A stretch of DNA of 64,000 bases. Source: Fodinicola acaciae (GTDB lineage Bacteria > Actinomycetota > Actinomycetes > Mycobacteriales > HKI-0501). The stretch spans positions 2,235,235 through 2,299,234 of the forward strand of contig NZ_WOTN01000001.1 of assembly GCF_010993745.1 (NCBI RefSeq), read 5' to 3'. The position numbers were made by a program, and so were the translations under genes. Shown one piece after another: positions 29,177-36,944 of this stretch. The notes under the pieces were generated by a model that saw only the letters and a list, made by a program, of their open reading frames with translations, made no database searches and was not told where the DNA came from. How positions within the stretch are numbered: position 1 is the stretch's first letter; each line of letters begins with the position of its first letter.

Positions 29177-30514
29177 TCAGTCCGGCATCGGCAGCCGCCT
29201 CCAGTGCAGGCCGTCCGCGGACAGCAGATAACGGCCGGGCTCGGCCACCGTCGAACTGCCGAGGACCACGATCACGTAGCCGTCGCGGCTGTTGCCGGAG
29301 ATGTCACCGGAACCGGCCAGGCCGTCCAGCGACGGCAGGTCGGCGACCCTGGCAAACGTACGTCCGCCGTCGGTCGACCGGCCGACGGCCCAGCCGCCGC
29401 CGACTGCCGTGGTGCCGCGCAGGCCGCTCGCCGTACCGACCAGGCTGCCGTCCGGCAGCACGACCACGTTCTGGATCTCGAACGCGCCGGTCGCCGGCAC
29501 GCGCGGACCCCAGGTCCGGCCTCCGTCGGTGCTGGTGCGGATGCCGAGCGGCACGACGGCGCCGTCGGTGGTCGGCTTGCCGTCGGCGTCCTCGCGTCGC
29601 GCGTCCGGTCCACCGAGCAGGTAGACGGTCCGTCCGTCCCTGGTCGCGACCTCCTGGTATCCGTTGCTGAGCTTGTCGTCGACGGTCGACGGCGACCAGG
29701 TGGCGCCGCGGTCGTGGCTGACCGCGATGCTGGTGACCCCCTGCGAGGGATTTCCGATGGCCCAGATCGACGCGTCCGGCGTGGTCTTCACGATGAACGG
29801 TGAGTTGCCCGGCTGCGTACGCAGCGGATGGTCGACGCCGGTGGCCGGGTCGACCGCGTCCACGGTCCTGGCATCCGGCTGGCCGATCCGCACTCGCAGG
29901 CGCCATCCGGCCGGTGCCACCGCCACCGGAGCACCGACGGCCAGGATCGGATCGCGGTTGTGCGGATCCGATTTCGGCACCGGCGCGCCGCCGGCACCGG
30001 CCGTCTTCCAGCTGGCACCGTTGTCCGTGGTGATCATCGAACCGATCACGACGCTGGTCGGACCAACCACCTGGATCGGCGGGAACAGCGCCTGGCCCGC
30101 GCCGGTGACCGGGTCCTCGCGGGACGGTGGCGGCGACGCTTTCGCGGCCGCCTGCCGAAGCTGGTCAGGCAGCTGCCTCCAGGACCAGTGCGCGCCTGCG
30201 TCGGTGCTCAACGCCAGCTCGTAGTCGCCGCGCTTCGACCTCATCACCGCGTACGCGCGGTGGCCGTCCGGCACCGCCATCGCCAGGACCCCGCCGTCGG
30301 CCGGCGACGCCGGCTGGCTGACGATCCGCTGCGTGCCGTAGAGGCCGCCGGCGAGGAGCAGCACCGCACTCACCGCGGCCGCGGCGCCGACGACTCGGCC
30401 GCGCACGCTCCGGCGGCGCGCGAGAGCACGCAGTTCGGCGGCTGACGCCAGCGGCACCGCGTGGATGACGTGCGTACGGATGTCCCTGACCTGCTGGTCG
30501 TTGATCGGGCTCAT
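29177..30514 (-). CDS. Membrane-anchored Asp-box (BNR) beta-propeller protein, module 1
   Basis: The product has 445 residues: a cytosolic tail of about 40 residues ending in Arg-rich 'ARRRSVRGR', one transmembrane helix (about 41-60), then an outside domain with repeated S/T-x-D-x-G-x-x-W/F boxes ('STDAGAHW', 'TTDNGASW', 'SHDRGATW', 'STDGGRTW', 'STDGGRTF') and a final 'SADGLHW', which is six blades of a sialidase-like propeller. Sialidase catalytic residues were not recognised. The ATG at 30514 overlaps the sigma factor stop (ATGA). By position it is the partner, perhaps the anti-sigma, of that factor and could sense an extracellular ligand. This is inference; no known anti-sigma domain was recognised. 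Confidence 0.85.
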   Translation of the reverse strand: MSPINDQQVRDIRTHVIHAVPLASAAELRALARRRSVRGRVVGAAAAVSAVLLLAGGLYGTQRIVSQPASPADGGVLAMAVPDGHRAYAVMRSKRGDYELALSTDAGAHWSWRQLPDQLRQAAAKASPPPSREDPVTGAGQALFPPIQVVGPTSVVIGSMITTDNGASWKTAGAGGAPVPKSDPHNRDPILAVGAPVAVAPAGWRLRVRIGQPDARTVDAVDPATGVDHPLRTQPGNSPFIVKTTPDASIWAIGNPSQGVTSIAVSHDRGATWSPSTVDDKLSNGYQEVATRDGRTVYLLGGPDARREDADGKPTTDGAVVPLGIRTSTDGGRTWGPRVPATGAFEIQNVVVLPDGSLVGTASGLRGTTAVGGGWAVGRSTDGGRTFARVADLPSLDGLAGSGDISGNSRDGYVIVVLGSSTVAEPGRYLLSADGLHWRRLPMPD

Positions 30515-31050
30515 CCGGTCCTCCCGATGTAGGCGGTCTTCGAATCGTCGGAACCGCTCGGCCTTTCGTCGCTGAGCAGGCCGGCCAGTGCCTCGCGGCC
30601 GCGGCTGAGCCGCGACTTCACCGTGCCGGCCGGCGTCCTGAGGCAGACGGCGATCTCCTCGACGCTCATGTCGGCGAAATAGTGCAGCGCGATCGCCTCG
30701 CGCTGTCCGGACGGCAGCTTGGAGACCGCGGTGAGCACCGCGACCCGGTCCGGCGCGAGCCCGGGTACCGCCGGATCCGGCGGGATCCGGCGTAACAGCA
30801 CGCCAAGTCTTCGGTGCCGGCGATAACGGCCGCGCGCGATGTTGATCGTCACCGTGCGCATCCACGCGACCGGGTTGTCGGCGTTGGCCACCCGCGACGG
30901 ACGCTGGAAGGCCTTCACGAAGGCCTCCTGCACCGCGTCCTGAGCGTCGGCCAGGTCGCCGGTCAGCGCGTACGCGGCGAGCACCAGCTGGCCACTGGCC
31001 TCGCGATACAGCCGCTCAACCGCCTCGACGGCGGGCTCTGCTTCGACCAT
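30511..31050 (-). CDS. ECF/SigE-family RNA polymerase sigma factor, module 1
   Basis: The product has 179 residues. Region 2 is 'AVERLYREASGQLVLAAYAL' through 'DAQDAVQEAFVKAF' and 'NPVAWMRTVTINIARGRYRR'; region 4 is 'LPSGQREAIALHYFADMSVE' with the helix-turn-helix 'TPAGTVKSRLSRGREAL'. It would direct RNA polymerase to a small regulon. ATG at 31050 follows GGGGG-TTTGG, a leader similar to that of module 2; an in-frame ATG lies at 31062. A GGAACC promoter signature is 63 bases upstream. The 4-base overlap with the downstream propeller gene ensures co-translation. Confidence 0.9.
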   Translation of the reverse strand: MVEAEPAVEAVERLYREASGQLVLAAYALTGDLADAQDAVQEAFVKAFQRPSRVANADNPVAWMRTVTINIARGRYRRHRRLGVLLRRIPPDPAVPGLAPDRVAVLTAVSKLPSGQREAIALHYFADMSVEEIAVCLRTPAGTVKSRLSRGREALAGLLSDERPSGSDDSKTAYIGRTG

Positions 31051-31086
31051 CCAAACCCCCATGTGGTGGCGAGTCGTCATCCCACC

Positions 31087-31113
31087 GATGCACGAGAGTC
31101 CGGCGCGGGTTCC
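31087..31113 (-). promoter_or_regulatory. ECF-type promoter signature before sigma module 1
   Basis: On the minus strand GGAAC (31113-31109) is followed after 19 bases by ATC (31089-31087), 36 bases before the sigma ATG and 11 bases after the stop of the module 2 propeller. The other three modules have GTC at the same place. This suggests transcription by an ECF sigma factor, possibly its own product. Confidence 0.55.
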
Positions 31114-31123
31114 ATCCGCCTTT

Positions 31124-32419
31124 CTACAGAGCGACCGGCGGCACCGGAGCGGCCGTCCAGGACCGGCCGTCCGGCGAGAACAGGGCCTGCGGGTTGAGCC
31201 GGTCGACCGTCGCGGCCGGGCGCTCCGGCGACGACGGGTCGGCGCCCGACAGGATGACCGCGTAGCCACCACCGACCGTCGTGGTCAGTCCGCTCAGCGC
31301 CGCTGGCACCAACGCCGCCTGCCCCACCGGCCGGAACGTACGGCCACCGTCCTCGCTCCGCACCAGCGTCCCGGCCATGACCTGCTTCCCGCCGGCTGAC
31401 AGCTGGCGATCGCCGAGCAGGCCGATCAGCGTACGGTTGTCGGCCAGCAACTCCAACGCGGTCAGCGCCTGCGCGGTGGACGCCACATACGTCCAGTGCT
31501 GGCCGTAGTCGTGAGTGGTGTAGAGCTTCGAGCCGTCGGCCAGGTCGTCGCTGGCGTCGACCGCGACGTAGCCGACCGAGCCGTCGTACGTGGCGACCGC
31601 TCCGGTGCGCATCGGCGTGTCCGGTCGCGGTGTGAAGTCGCGCCAGGTGCGACCGCGGTCGCGGCTGACCCACACGGTGGCCGGGTTGCCGCTGGCCTTG
31701 CCGCCGTACGGCCCGAAGCCCCACAGCGAGCCGTCGGTGGCCGACACCGCGTCGTATCCGCCGTTCTGCACGGACAGGTGCTGGCCGCCGAACTCGTGCT
31801 CGACTCCGGTCGCCGGATCGGTCGCGGTCAAACCCTTGGTCTGCACACCGGGCCCGACGACCCAGGCCGGCGGCTGCGTCGGCACCGGATCGGCCAGCGA
31901 GTAGTCGACCTTCTGCCACGACCGGCCCATGTCCTTGGTGACCACGTCGGTGTCCTTGTTGAGCTGCGAGACCCGTACGGTCGTCGCGGTCAGCACGGTC
32001 ATCCTGGTGACCGCCGAGAACGCCACGATCGGCACCTGGTAGCCGGTCCACTCGACGCCGCCGCTGCTGGTCACCGCGAGCACCCAGCTCCGCTCGGCGT
32101 TGGAGCGTCCCAGCGCGTAGGTGATCTGCCGGTCGACCGGGACGACCTGCTCCAGCTGTACGGTCCGGTCGAGCGTGACGGCCGCGGCCACGTCACGCGG
32201 CTGGCCGGCCGCCAGCGAGTGCCGCACCTGCGGCACCGACCAACCGGCCAACCCCACCACGGCCAGCACGGCCACAAACAGCGTCGACATCGCATAGTGC
32301 CGATGCCGTCGCCGCCGGCGGCCCAATGCGCGTACCGCCGGCAGCTCCGGAAGCGCCCCCCGCTCCACCACGCCGGCCCGCACACCGGCGAAGCCGTCCT
32401 CCAGGTCCAACCGCCTCAC
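31124..32419 (-). CDS. Membrane-anchored Asp-box beta-propeller protein, module 2
   Basis: The product has 431 residues. A cytosolic tail of about 42 residues ending 'GRRRRRHRHY', a transmembrane helix (about 43-60), then a secreted propeller with Asp boxes 'TKDMGRSW', 'SRDRGRTW', 'THDYGQHW', 'SEDGGRTF' and 'SPDGRSW'. The start is GTG 32419, overlapping the sigma stop as GTGA; upstream in-frame starts lie inside the sigma gene. The layout matches modules 1, 3 and 4, yet the sequence is strongly diverged from them. Presumed sensor or anti-sigma partner of the sigma factor at 32416, by position only. Confidence 0.85.
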   Translation of the reverse strand: MRRLDLEDGFAGVRAGVVERGALPELPAVRALGRRRRRHRHYAMSTLFVAVLAVVGLAGWSVPQVRHSLAAGQPRDVAAAVTLDRTVQLEQVVPVDRQITYALGRSNAERSWVLAVTSSGGVEWTGYQVPIVAFSAVTRMTVLTATTVRVSQLNKDTDVVTKDMGRSWQKVDYSLADPVPTQPPAWVVGPGVQTKGLTATDPATGVEHEFGGQHLSVQNGGYDAVSATDGSLWGFGPYGGKASGNPATVWVSRDRGRTWRDFTPRPDTPMRTGAVATYDGSVGYVAVDASDDLADGSKLYTTHDYGQHWTYVASTAQALTALELLADNRTLIGLLGDRQLSAGGKQVMAGTLVRSEDGGRTFRPVGQAALVPAALSGLTTTVGGGYAVILSGADPSSPERPAATVDRLNPQALFSPDGRSWTAAPVPPVAL

Positions 32420-33021
32420 CTGCCGGCCCCCTCCACCAACAACCGTGTCTCCGGTACGGCGCGCTCGACCGGTGGCCGCATGGTGCCGGCCGCCGTCCCG
32501 ATGTCGATCCCCTGTTCGCGCATCAGCTTCGCGAGCGCCTGCCGTCCCCTGTGCAGCCGCGATTTCACCACGTTGACCGAGACCTTGAGCGTCCTGGCCA
32601 CGTCTTCCAGGGAGAAGTCCGCGAGATAGAAGAGCGCGATCACCTCGCGCTGCGCCTGCGGCAGCCGCCGCACCGTCTCGACCAGCACGATCCGGTCCGG
32701 GTCGGCCGCCGGCACCTCGCTGTCCGGCGCCGGCACGCGCCGCAGCAACACGTTGAGCCGCTGCTTGCGGCGAAACCGGCTGCGCGCGATGTTCAGCGTC
32801 ACGATCCGCATCCAGGCCACCGGGTTGTCGGCCCTGGCGACCTGGCCGGGACGCGCGAAGGCGCGGACGAACGCCTCCTGCACCGCGTCCTCGGCCTCGG
32901 CCAGGTCGCCGGTCAGCGCGTACGCGGCCACCAGCAGCTGCCGGGAGCACTCCCGGTAGAGCCGCTCAACGACCGCTTCGGCCCCGTACTCGCCGGTTGA
33001 GGCGCCGTCACGCTCGTCCAA
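32416..33021 (-). CDS. ECF/SigE-family sigma factor, module 2
   Basis: The product has 201 residues: region 2 'VVERLYRECSRQLLVAAYAL', 'EDAVQEAFVRAF', 'NPVAWMRIVTLNIARSRFRR'; region 4 'LPQAQREVIALFYLADFSLE' and 'VSVNVVKSRLHRGRQAL'. A 30-residue C-terminal tail (GTAAGTMRPPVERAVPETRL) is longer than in the other modules. The start is unusual. No ATG or GTG suits, and TTG at 33021 preceded by GGGGG-TTCAGGC is chosen because the same GGGGG leader precedes module 1. It is coupled to the propeller gene by a 4-base overlap. Confidence 0.88.
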   Translation of the reverse strand: MDERDGASTGEYGAEAVVERLYRECSRQLLVAAYALTGDLAEAEDAVQEAFVRAFARPGQVARADNPVAWMRIVTLNIARSRFRRKQRLNVLLRRVPAPDSEVPAADPDRIVLVETVRRLPQAQREVIALFYLADFSLEDVARTLKVSVNVVKSRLHRGRQALAKLMREQGIDIGTAAGTMRPPVERAVPETRLLVEGAGR

Positions 33022-33065
33022 GCCTGAACCCCCGTTCGGGTGCCGGACCTCCCTCTCACAGACTT

Positions 33066-33092
33066 GACGTTTGAGCAGCCGGCACGGGTTAC
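33066..33092 (-). promoter_or_regulatory. ECF-type promoter signature before sigma module 2
   Basis: GTAAC (33092-33088), 19 bases, then GTC (33068-33066) on the minus strand, 44 bases before the TTG start. The -35-like word begins at the last base of the module 3 terminator stem. The extended GNAACCCGYGCCGG is shared with module 1. Confidence 0.55.
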
Positions 33093-33124
33093 GGCCGGCG
33101 CCGAAAATTTTCCGGCGCCGGCCG
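33092..33124 (-). terminator. Strong terminator after module 3
   Basis: A perfect 12-base stem, CGGCCGGCGCCG (33092-33103) with CGGCGCCGGCCG (33113-33124), with an A/T loop (AAAATTTTC), begins 9 bases after the stop of the propeller gene at 33134. It separates module 3 from module 2. Confidence 0.8.
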
Positions 33125-33133
33125 CAGCAGGCG

Positions 33134-34438
33134 CTACTTGCTGTTCGGCGGCTTTGGAACGGTGATGAACGTACTACCGTCGGAGGAGAACAGCCGACTG
33201 AGCGGGACATGCGGCTGGCTGCTGGACGTGTAGGCCAAACCGCCGGTCACCGTACGGACGAGCGCTCTGGCCAGGCCAATCTTGTCGTTCGCCACGAAGG
33301 TCCGGCCACCGTCCCGGCTGATCACCGCCGGACACTCGACAGGATTGCCGTCCTTTGCCAGTCTCGTGTCGGCGCTGAGCAACGCACCGTCCGGCGTGAC
33401 AGCCAGGCCCATCGGAATCCGCAGTCCGGCGACCGGCGTGAACGTGCTCCAGGTCTGGCCGCCGTCCCTACTCTCGGCCCGGATGACCGGATCGGAACGG
33501 CCAACCAGCGTGCCGCGGATCACGTACACCTTCTCGCCGTCCACTGTCGCGACCCACAGATCGCCGGCACCGCCGGTGCCTGCGAAGACATGCGTGCTCC
33601 AGGTCCGGCCGCGGTCGCGGCTCACCGCGACCGCCTTGTCATTGCGGCCACGCGCGCTGCCGACCACCCACAGCGAACCGTCCTTCGCCGGAACGACGAG
33701 CTTGTCGCCGTTGGGTCGGGTGTAGAGCTCAAGATCCGGCTGATGACGCAACAGGTGTTGGACGCCGGTCGCCGGATCGATCGCGACCAGTCGACCGTCG
33801 CCGCGGTTGACCACCACCCATCCGTTCTCGGCGGAGTCGATCGGATCTCCGAACGCGTCGGGGACTTCCTGCCAGGTGCGGCCACCGTCGCGCGTGAGGC
33901 CGGTCATAGACAACACAGTGTTCTCATCCAGGACCGTCACACCGATGAGGTGCACCGGAGGCTGCGACGTATCTGGATAAACATAGGGTTTGCCGTTTTT
34001 AAAGGACATTGTCCCGCCTTGTACGTAGGTCCGCGGCCGGAACTTCGCCGGAATCTCCCATGCCTTCCACGACTGTCCGCCGTCCGTCGTGTGCGCCAGC
34101 GCCGCACGCTGCGGGTCGCTCGCCCCCCCTGAAACGGCAAGCACGGCGTACGCCTGGCCCACGCCGAGCGGAAACTCGTCAAGGATCGACGACGGGGTTG
34201 TCAGCGACCATGGCTGGGCCGCGATCGGCCCCGCAGCCGCCAGACCGCCGTGGTCGAACGCGTGCGTGGTCGCGACAACGGCGCCGCCGGCGAGCGCGAT
34301 CGCCGCGACCGCCGCCGCACCACCGAGCTGGTGGCGCTGCCGCCGGCGACGGCTTTCGCCGACGATCGACGAGAACTCCGGAGTCTTGATCCGCTCGCGT
34401 ACGGCCGTCCGACCACGCTCGAAGTCACTGCTGTTCAC
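33134..34438 (-). CDS. Membrane-anchored Asp-box beta-propeller protein, module 3
   Basis: The product has 434 residues: a tail of about 37 residues with 'SRRRRQRH', a transmembrane helix (about 38-57), then a propeller with 'TTDGGQSW', 'TRDGGRTW', 'SRDRGRTW', 'SRDGGQTW', 'SRDGGRTF' and 'SSDGSTF'. The start is GTG 34438 (GTGA overlap with the sigma stop). The first blade, 'ALAHTTDGGQSWKAW', is closely matched by the relic at 36985-37021 ('AIAHTADGGRTWQAW'), so module 3 may be the closest living copy of the lost fifth module. Likely topology is N-in, C-out. Confidence 0.85.
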   Translation of the reverse strand: MNSSDFERGRTAVRERIKTPEFSSIVGESRRRRQRHQLGGAAAVAAIALAGGAVVATTHAFDHGGLAAAGPIAAQPWSLTTPSSILDEFPLGVGQAYAVLAVSGGASDPQRAALAHTTDGGQSWKAWEIPAKFRPRTYVQGGTMSFKNGKPYVYPDTSQPPVHLIGVTVLDENTVLSMTGLTRDGGRTWQEVPDAFGDPIDSAENGWVVVNRGDGRLVAIDPATGVQHLLRHQPDLELYTRPNGDKLVVPAKDGSLWVVGSARGRNDKAVAVSRDRGRTWSTHVFAGTGGAGDLWVATVDGEKVYVIRGTLVGRSDPVIRAESRDGGQTWSTFTPVAGLRIPMGLAVTPDGALLSADTRLAKDGNPVECPAVISRDGGRTFVANDKIGLARALVRTVTGGLAYTSSSQPHVPLSRLFSSDGSTFITVPKPPNSK

Positions 34439-34986
34439 GACGACTGCTCCTCGTCCAGTTCGACATCGGTCAGGATGGCGGCCAGCGTCGCGCGGCCGCG
34501 GGAGAGCCGGGCCTTGATGGTCCCGACCGGAGCGTTGAGAGTGCGCGCGATCTCGTCGATCGGCAGGTCCGCCAGATAGTGCAGCGCGATCGCCTCGGCC
34601 TGCGCGGCCGGCAGCCGACGTACGGCCGCCAGCACGGCCAGCCACTCCGGTCCGGCGTCCGGGATCTGTTGCGGTGGCGGCGGAATCCGCCGCAACAGGA
34701 TGTCCATCCGGTGCCGCCGCCGGAAGCGGCTGCGCGCGATGTTCAGCGACACCGTCCGCAGCCACGCCTCCGGACTGCTCGCGGACAGCACCTTCGCCGG
34801 CCGCGACACGGCTCGCACGAACGCCTCCTGCACGCAGTCCTGCGCCTCACCGAGGTCACCAGTCAACGTGTATGCCGCCAGCACGAGCCGTTCGTGCGTG
34901 GCGCGATAGATCTCCTCCAACTGCGCGACGGCGCCGGCTCTGCTCACCCGGCCGACCATCGCCTCACCCACAGCATGGATCGTCAC
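34435..34986 (-). CDS. ECF/SigE-family sigma factor, module 3
   Basis: The product has 183 residues. Region 2 is 'QLEEIYRATHERLVLAAYTL', 'CVQEAFVRAVSRP' and 'SPEAWLRTVSLNIARSRFRR'; region 4 is 'LPAAQAEAIALHYLADLPID' with 'APVGTIKARLSRGRATL'. GTG 34986, with GGGGAG just upstream, is preferred; ATG 35027 and the internal ATG of 'MVGRVSR' are alternatives. A much longer open frame to 35679 is only the antisense frame of the next propeller gene. It is coupled to the propeller gene downstream. Confidence 0.88.
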   Translation of the reverse strand: MTIHAVGEAMVGRVSRAGAVAQLEEIYRATHERLVLAAYTLTGDLGEAQDCVQEAFVRAVSRPAKVLSASSPEAWLRTVSLNIARSRFRRRHRMDILLRRIPPPPQQIPDAGPEWLAVLAAVRRLPAAQAEAIALHYLADLPIDEIARTLNAPVGTIKARLSRGRATLAAILTDVELDEEQSS

Positions 34987-35029
34987 CAACTCCCCGCCTT
35001 TCCACCACCTCGCCGATGGGTCACACATA

Positions 35030-35056
35030 GACCCACGGGAGGTGGCGGAAGGTTGC
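35030..35056 (-). promoter_or_regulatory. ECF-type promoter signature before sigma module 3
   Basis: GCAAC (35056-35052), 19 bases, GTC (35032-35030) on the minus strand, 43 bases before the GTG. It overlaps a hairpin (CCACCT 35005-35010 with AGGTGG 35040-35045, inner GGGT/ACCC), which could affect read-through or the leader. The -35-like word lies directly beyond the stop of the module 4 propeller. Confidence 0.55.
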
Positions 35057-35063
35057 GTTGGCG

Positions 35064-36344
35064 CTATTTCACCGTGTTGTCGACCGGCGCCGCAGGGATG
35101 ACCGACCAGTGCACCCCGTCCTCGGACACCCGGAAGTTGTTGCGGAACGCGGCACCGCCGATCGGCGAGATGTACGCGCCTGTGACGGTGGTGCGGAAGC
35201 CCACCGGAGATCCGGTGTCCGGGACCGAGCTGAACGTCCGGCCGCCGTCCCGGCTGACGAGGAAGCCGGCATCGGAGTTGGCCGTCCCCCACAGCGTCCC
35301 GTCCGCGGACACCGCCAACTGCGCCAGGTCCGCCCCCAACGCCTTCTTCGTCCAGGTCGTCCCGCCGTCGGTGGACACCAGCGCCGCGGTCCCCGTCATG
35401 GCCGTGCCGTTCGACCGCATCAACAGTGCGTACGTCGTGCCGTCGGCTGCCGTCACTGGCGGCGACAGTACACATCCGTACGCGACCGGCACCTGGTAGG
35501 TCGACCAGTTCGCGCCACCGTCCGTGCTGTGGCTGACGGTGCAGCCGGGCTTGCCGAATTCGACCTGCCGGACAGCCCACAGCACACCGTCGCGGCCTGC
35601 GGCGGCCGAGGTCATCGCTGGCTGCCGAGCCAGCTGGTGCCAGACCACCGTGGACAGATCCACGGCGTACAGATGGCACACCGACCCGTCGCCGGCGCAG
35701 AAGGTGTTCATTACCTGCCCCCTGCCAAACGCCTCGACCGGAGCACCGACCGTGATGGTCAACGGCCTGCTCTCCTGCCAGTTGGTCACATTGCCGGCGA
35801 CCCGCTGACCGGCCGCCTTCGACCAGGTCTGGCCGGCATCGCGGCTGACGTAGTCACCAAGCAGCAGCACCGTCCGGCTGAGCGCCACGAACGGGGTCAG
35901 GACATATCCCGTCGAGTCAGGCTTGGCGGCGCCGGCCGGCACCTGCCACGCGTGCCAGGTCGCGCCGCTGTCAGTCGTGCGCGCCACCGCGAACCGCTTG
36001 CCGTCCTGGACCAAGGCATAGACCTGTCGCTGGTCGACGACCTCGTACGACTGGGCCTTCATCGCCTTCGTCAGGGTCACCGGCCCGCCGGCGATCGATC
36101 CACGCACCGAGCCGGCCAGCAGGTCGGGCCCGGCCGCCGGTTGCTCCTTCGTGCCATGCGACCCGGTGAGCAGCGGTATGGCCGCGATGGCCAGCGCGGC
36201 CAGCACCGCGACCGCGGCGACTCCGGCGACGCGGCGGCGGCGTACCCGGCCGCGCGCCTGCCGGCCGAGGTCGTCCAGATCCGGGAACCGGCCGGCGGCG
36301 ACCACGTCCTCACGCAGGCGCACCAGCTCGTCTGACATCATCAC
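35064..36344 (-). CDS. Membrane-anchored Asp-box beta-propeller protein, module 4
   Basis: The product has 426 residues: a tail of about 39 residues with 'RQARGRVRRRR', a transmembrane helix (about 40-59), and a propeller with 'TTDSGATW', 'SRDAGQTW', 'STDGGANW', 'STDGGTTW', 'SRDGGRTF' and 'SEDGVHW'. It has Cys residues in the middle blades ('NTFCAGDGSVCHLY'), which could form an extracellular disulfide. GTG 36344 gives the GTGA overlap seen in modules 2 and 3; ATG 36341 is possible. Its tail 'SDELVRLREDVVAAGRFPDLDDL' looks most like a short anti-sigma-type helix, but that is a guess. Confidence 0.85.
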   Translation of the reverse strand: MMMSDELVRLREDVVAAGRFPDLDDLGRQARGRVRRRRVAGVAAVAVLAALAIAAIPLLTGSHGTKEQPAAGPDLLAGSVRGSIAGGPVTLTKAMKAQSYEVVDQRQVYALVQDGKRFAVARTTDSGATWHAWQVPAGAAKPDSTGYVLTPFVALSRTVLLLGDYVSRDAGQTWSKAAGQRVAGNVTNWQESRPLTITVGAPVEAFGRGQVMNTFCAGDGSVCHLYAVDLSTVVWHQLARQPAMTSAAAGRDGVLWAVRQVEFGKPGCTVSHSTDGGANWSTYQVPVAYGCVLSPPVTAADGTTYALLMRSNGTAMTGTAALVSTDGGTTWTKKALGADLAQLAVSADGTLWGTANSDAGFLVSRDGGRTFSSVPDTGSPVGFRTTVTGAYISPIGGAAFRNNFRVSEDGVHWSVIPAAPVDNTVK

Positions 36345-36859
36345 GCGATCTCACCTACCGTGGCAGTCGGAAACGGACGCAGGTCACCGAGCCGCACGGC
36401 CAGCGCCGCGCGTCCGCGGGACAACCGGGACTTCACCGTGCCGGCGGACACCCCGAGCGTGTCCGCGATCTCTTCGACAGACAGGTCGGCGACGTAGAAC
36501 AGTGCGATCGCCTCGCGCTGGCCGCGCGGCAGCGACCTGATCGCGTCGAGCATCACCACCCGATCGGGCGTCGGCTCGGGTACGTCAGGCGGCCGCAGAC
36601 CGCTGCGAACCAGCAGCTCGGCGCGATGCCGCACGCGCCGCCACCGGCTGATGGCGACGTTGCGGGTCACCCGCCGCAGCCACGCCTCCGGACTGTCCGC
36701 GCCCAGCACCTTGGACCGGTTGACCAGCGCACGGATGAACGTCTCCTGGACCACGTCCTCCGCCTCGGCCATGTTGCCGGTCAAGGCGAACGCACTGACC
36801 AGGATCCGGTCGTAGGTGTCCCTGAAGAGCTCGTCCAGCTCGCCTTTGTCGGCTTCCAC
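36341..36859 (-). CDS. ECF/SigE-family sigma factor, module 4
   Basis: The product has 172 residues. Region 2 is 'ELDELFRDTYDRILVSAFAL', 'VVQETFIRALVN' and 'SPEAWLRRVTRNVAISRWRR'; region 4 is 'LPRGQREAIALFYVADLSVE' with 'VSAGTVKSRLSRGRAAL'. The GTG at 36859 has GGGGTGAGG upstream. Region 2.4 differs clearly from modules 1-3 ('NVAISRW' against 'NIARSRF/NIARGRY'), consistent with different promoter preference. It overlaps the propeller gene by 4 bases. Upstream lie its promoter signature and a broken fifth module. Confidence 0.9.
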   Translation of the reverse strand: MEADKGELDELFRDTYDRILVSAFALTGNMAEAEDVVQETFIRALVNRSKVLGADSPEAWLRRVTRNVAISRWRRVRHRAELLVRSGLRPPDVPEPTPDRVVMLDAIRSLPRGQREAIALFYVADLSVEEIADTLGVSAGTVKSRLSRGRAALAVRLGDLRPFPTATVGEIA

Positions 36860-36897
36860 ACCTCACCCCGCTTCCTTCGTCACTCTGTCAACTCGCT

Positions 36898-36924
36898 GAC
36901 ATCGCGACCACCGAGGAAGGTTCC
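36898..36924 (-). promoter_or_regulatory. ECF-type promoter signature before sigma module 4
   Basis: GGAAC (36924-36920), 19 bases, GTC (36900-36898) on the minus strand, 38 bases before the GTG start. It is the fourth occurrence of the same arrangement at nearly the same distance from a sigma gene. Confidence 0.55.
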
Positions 36925-36944
36925 AGACACGACGAAGCCGCCGT

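Noticed and set aside
35005-35045. Hairpin between modules 4 and 3 as a terminator
   Set aside because: The stem is short and interrupted and overlaps the promoter signature of sigma module 3, so it is noted only as a possible leader structure.
34987-35679. Long extension of sigma module 3 to 35679
   Set aside because: It reads through the module 4 propeller gene in another frame, is Gly/Arg-rich, and would remove the promoter signature at 35030-35056.
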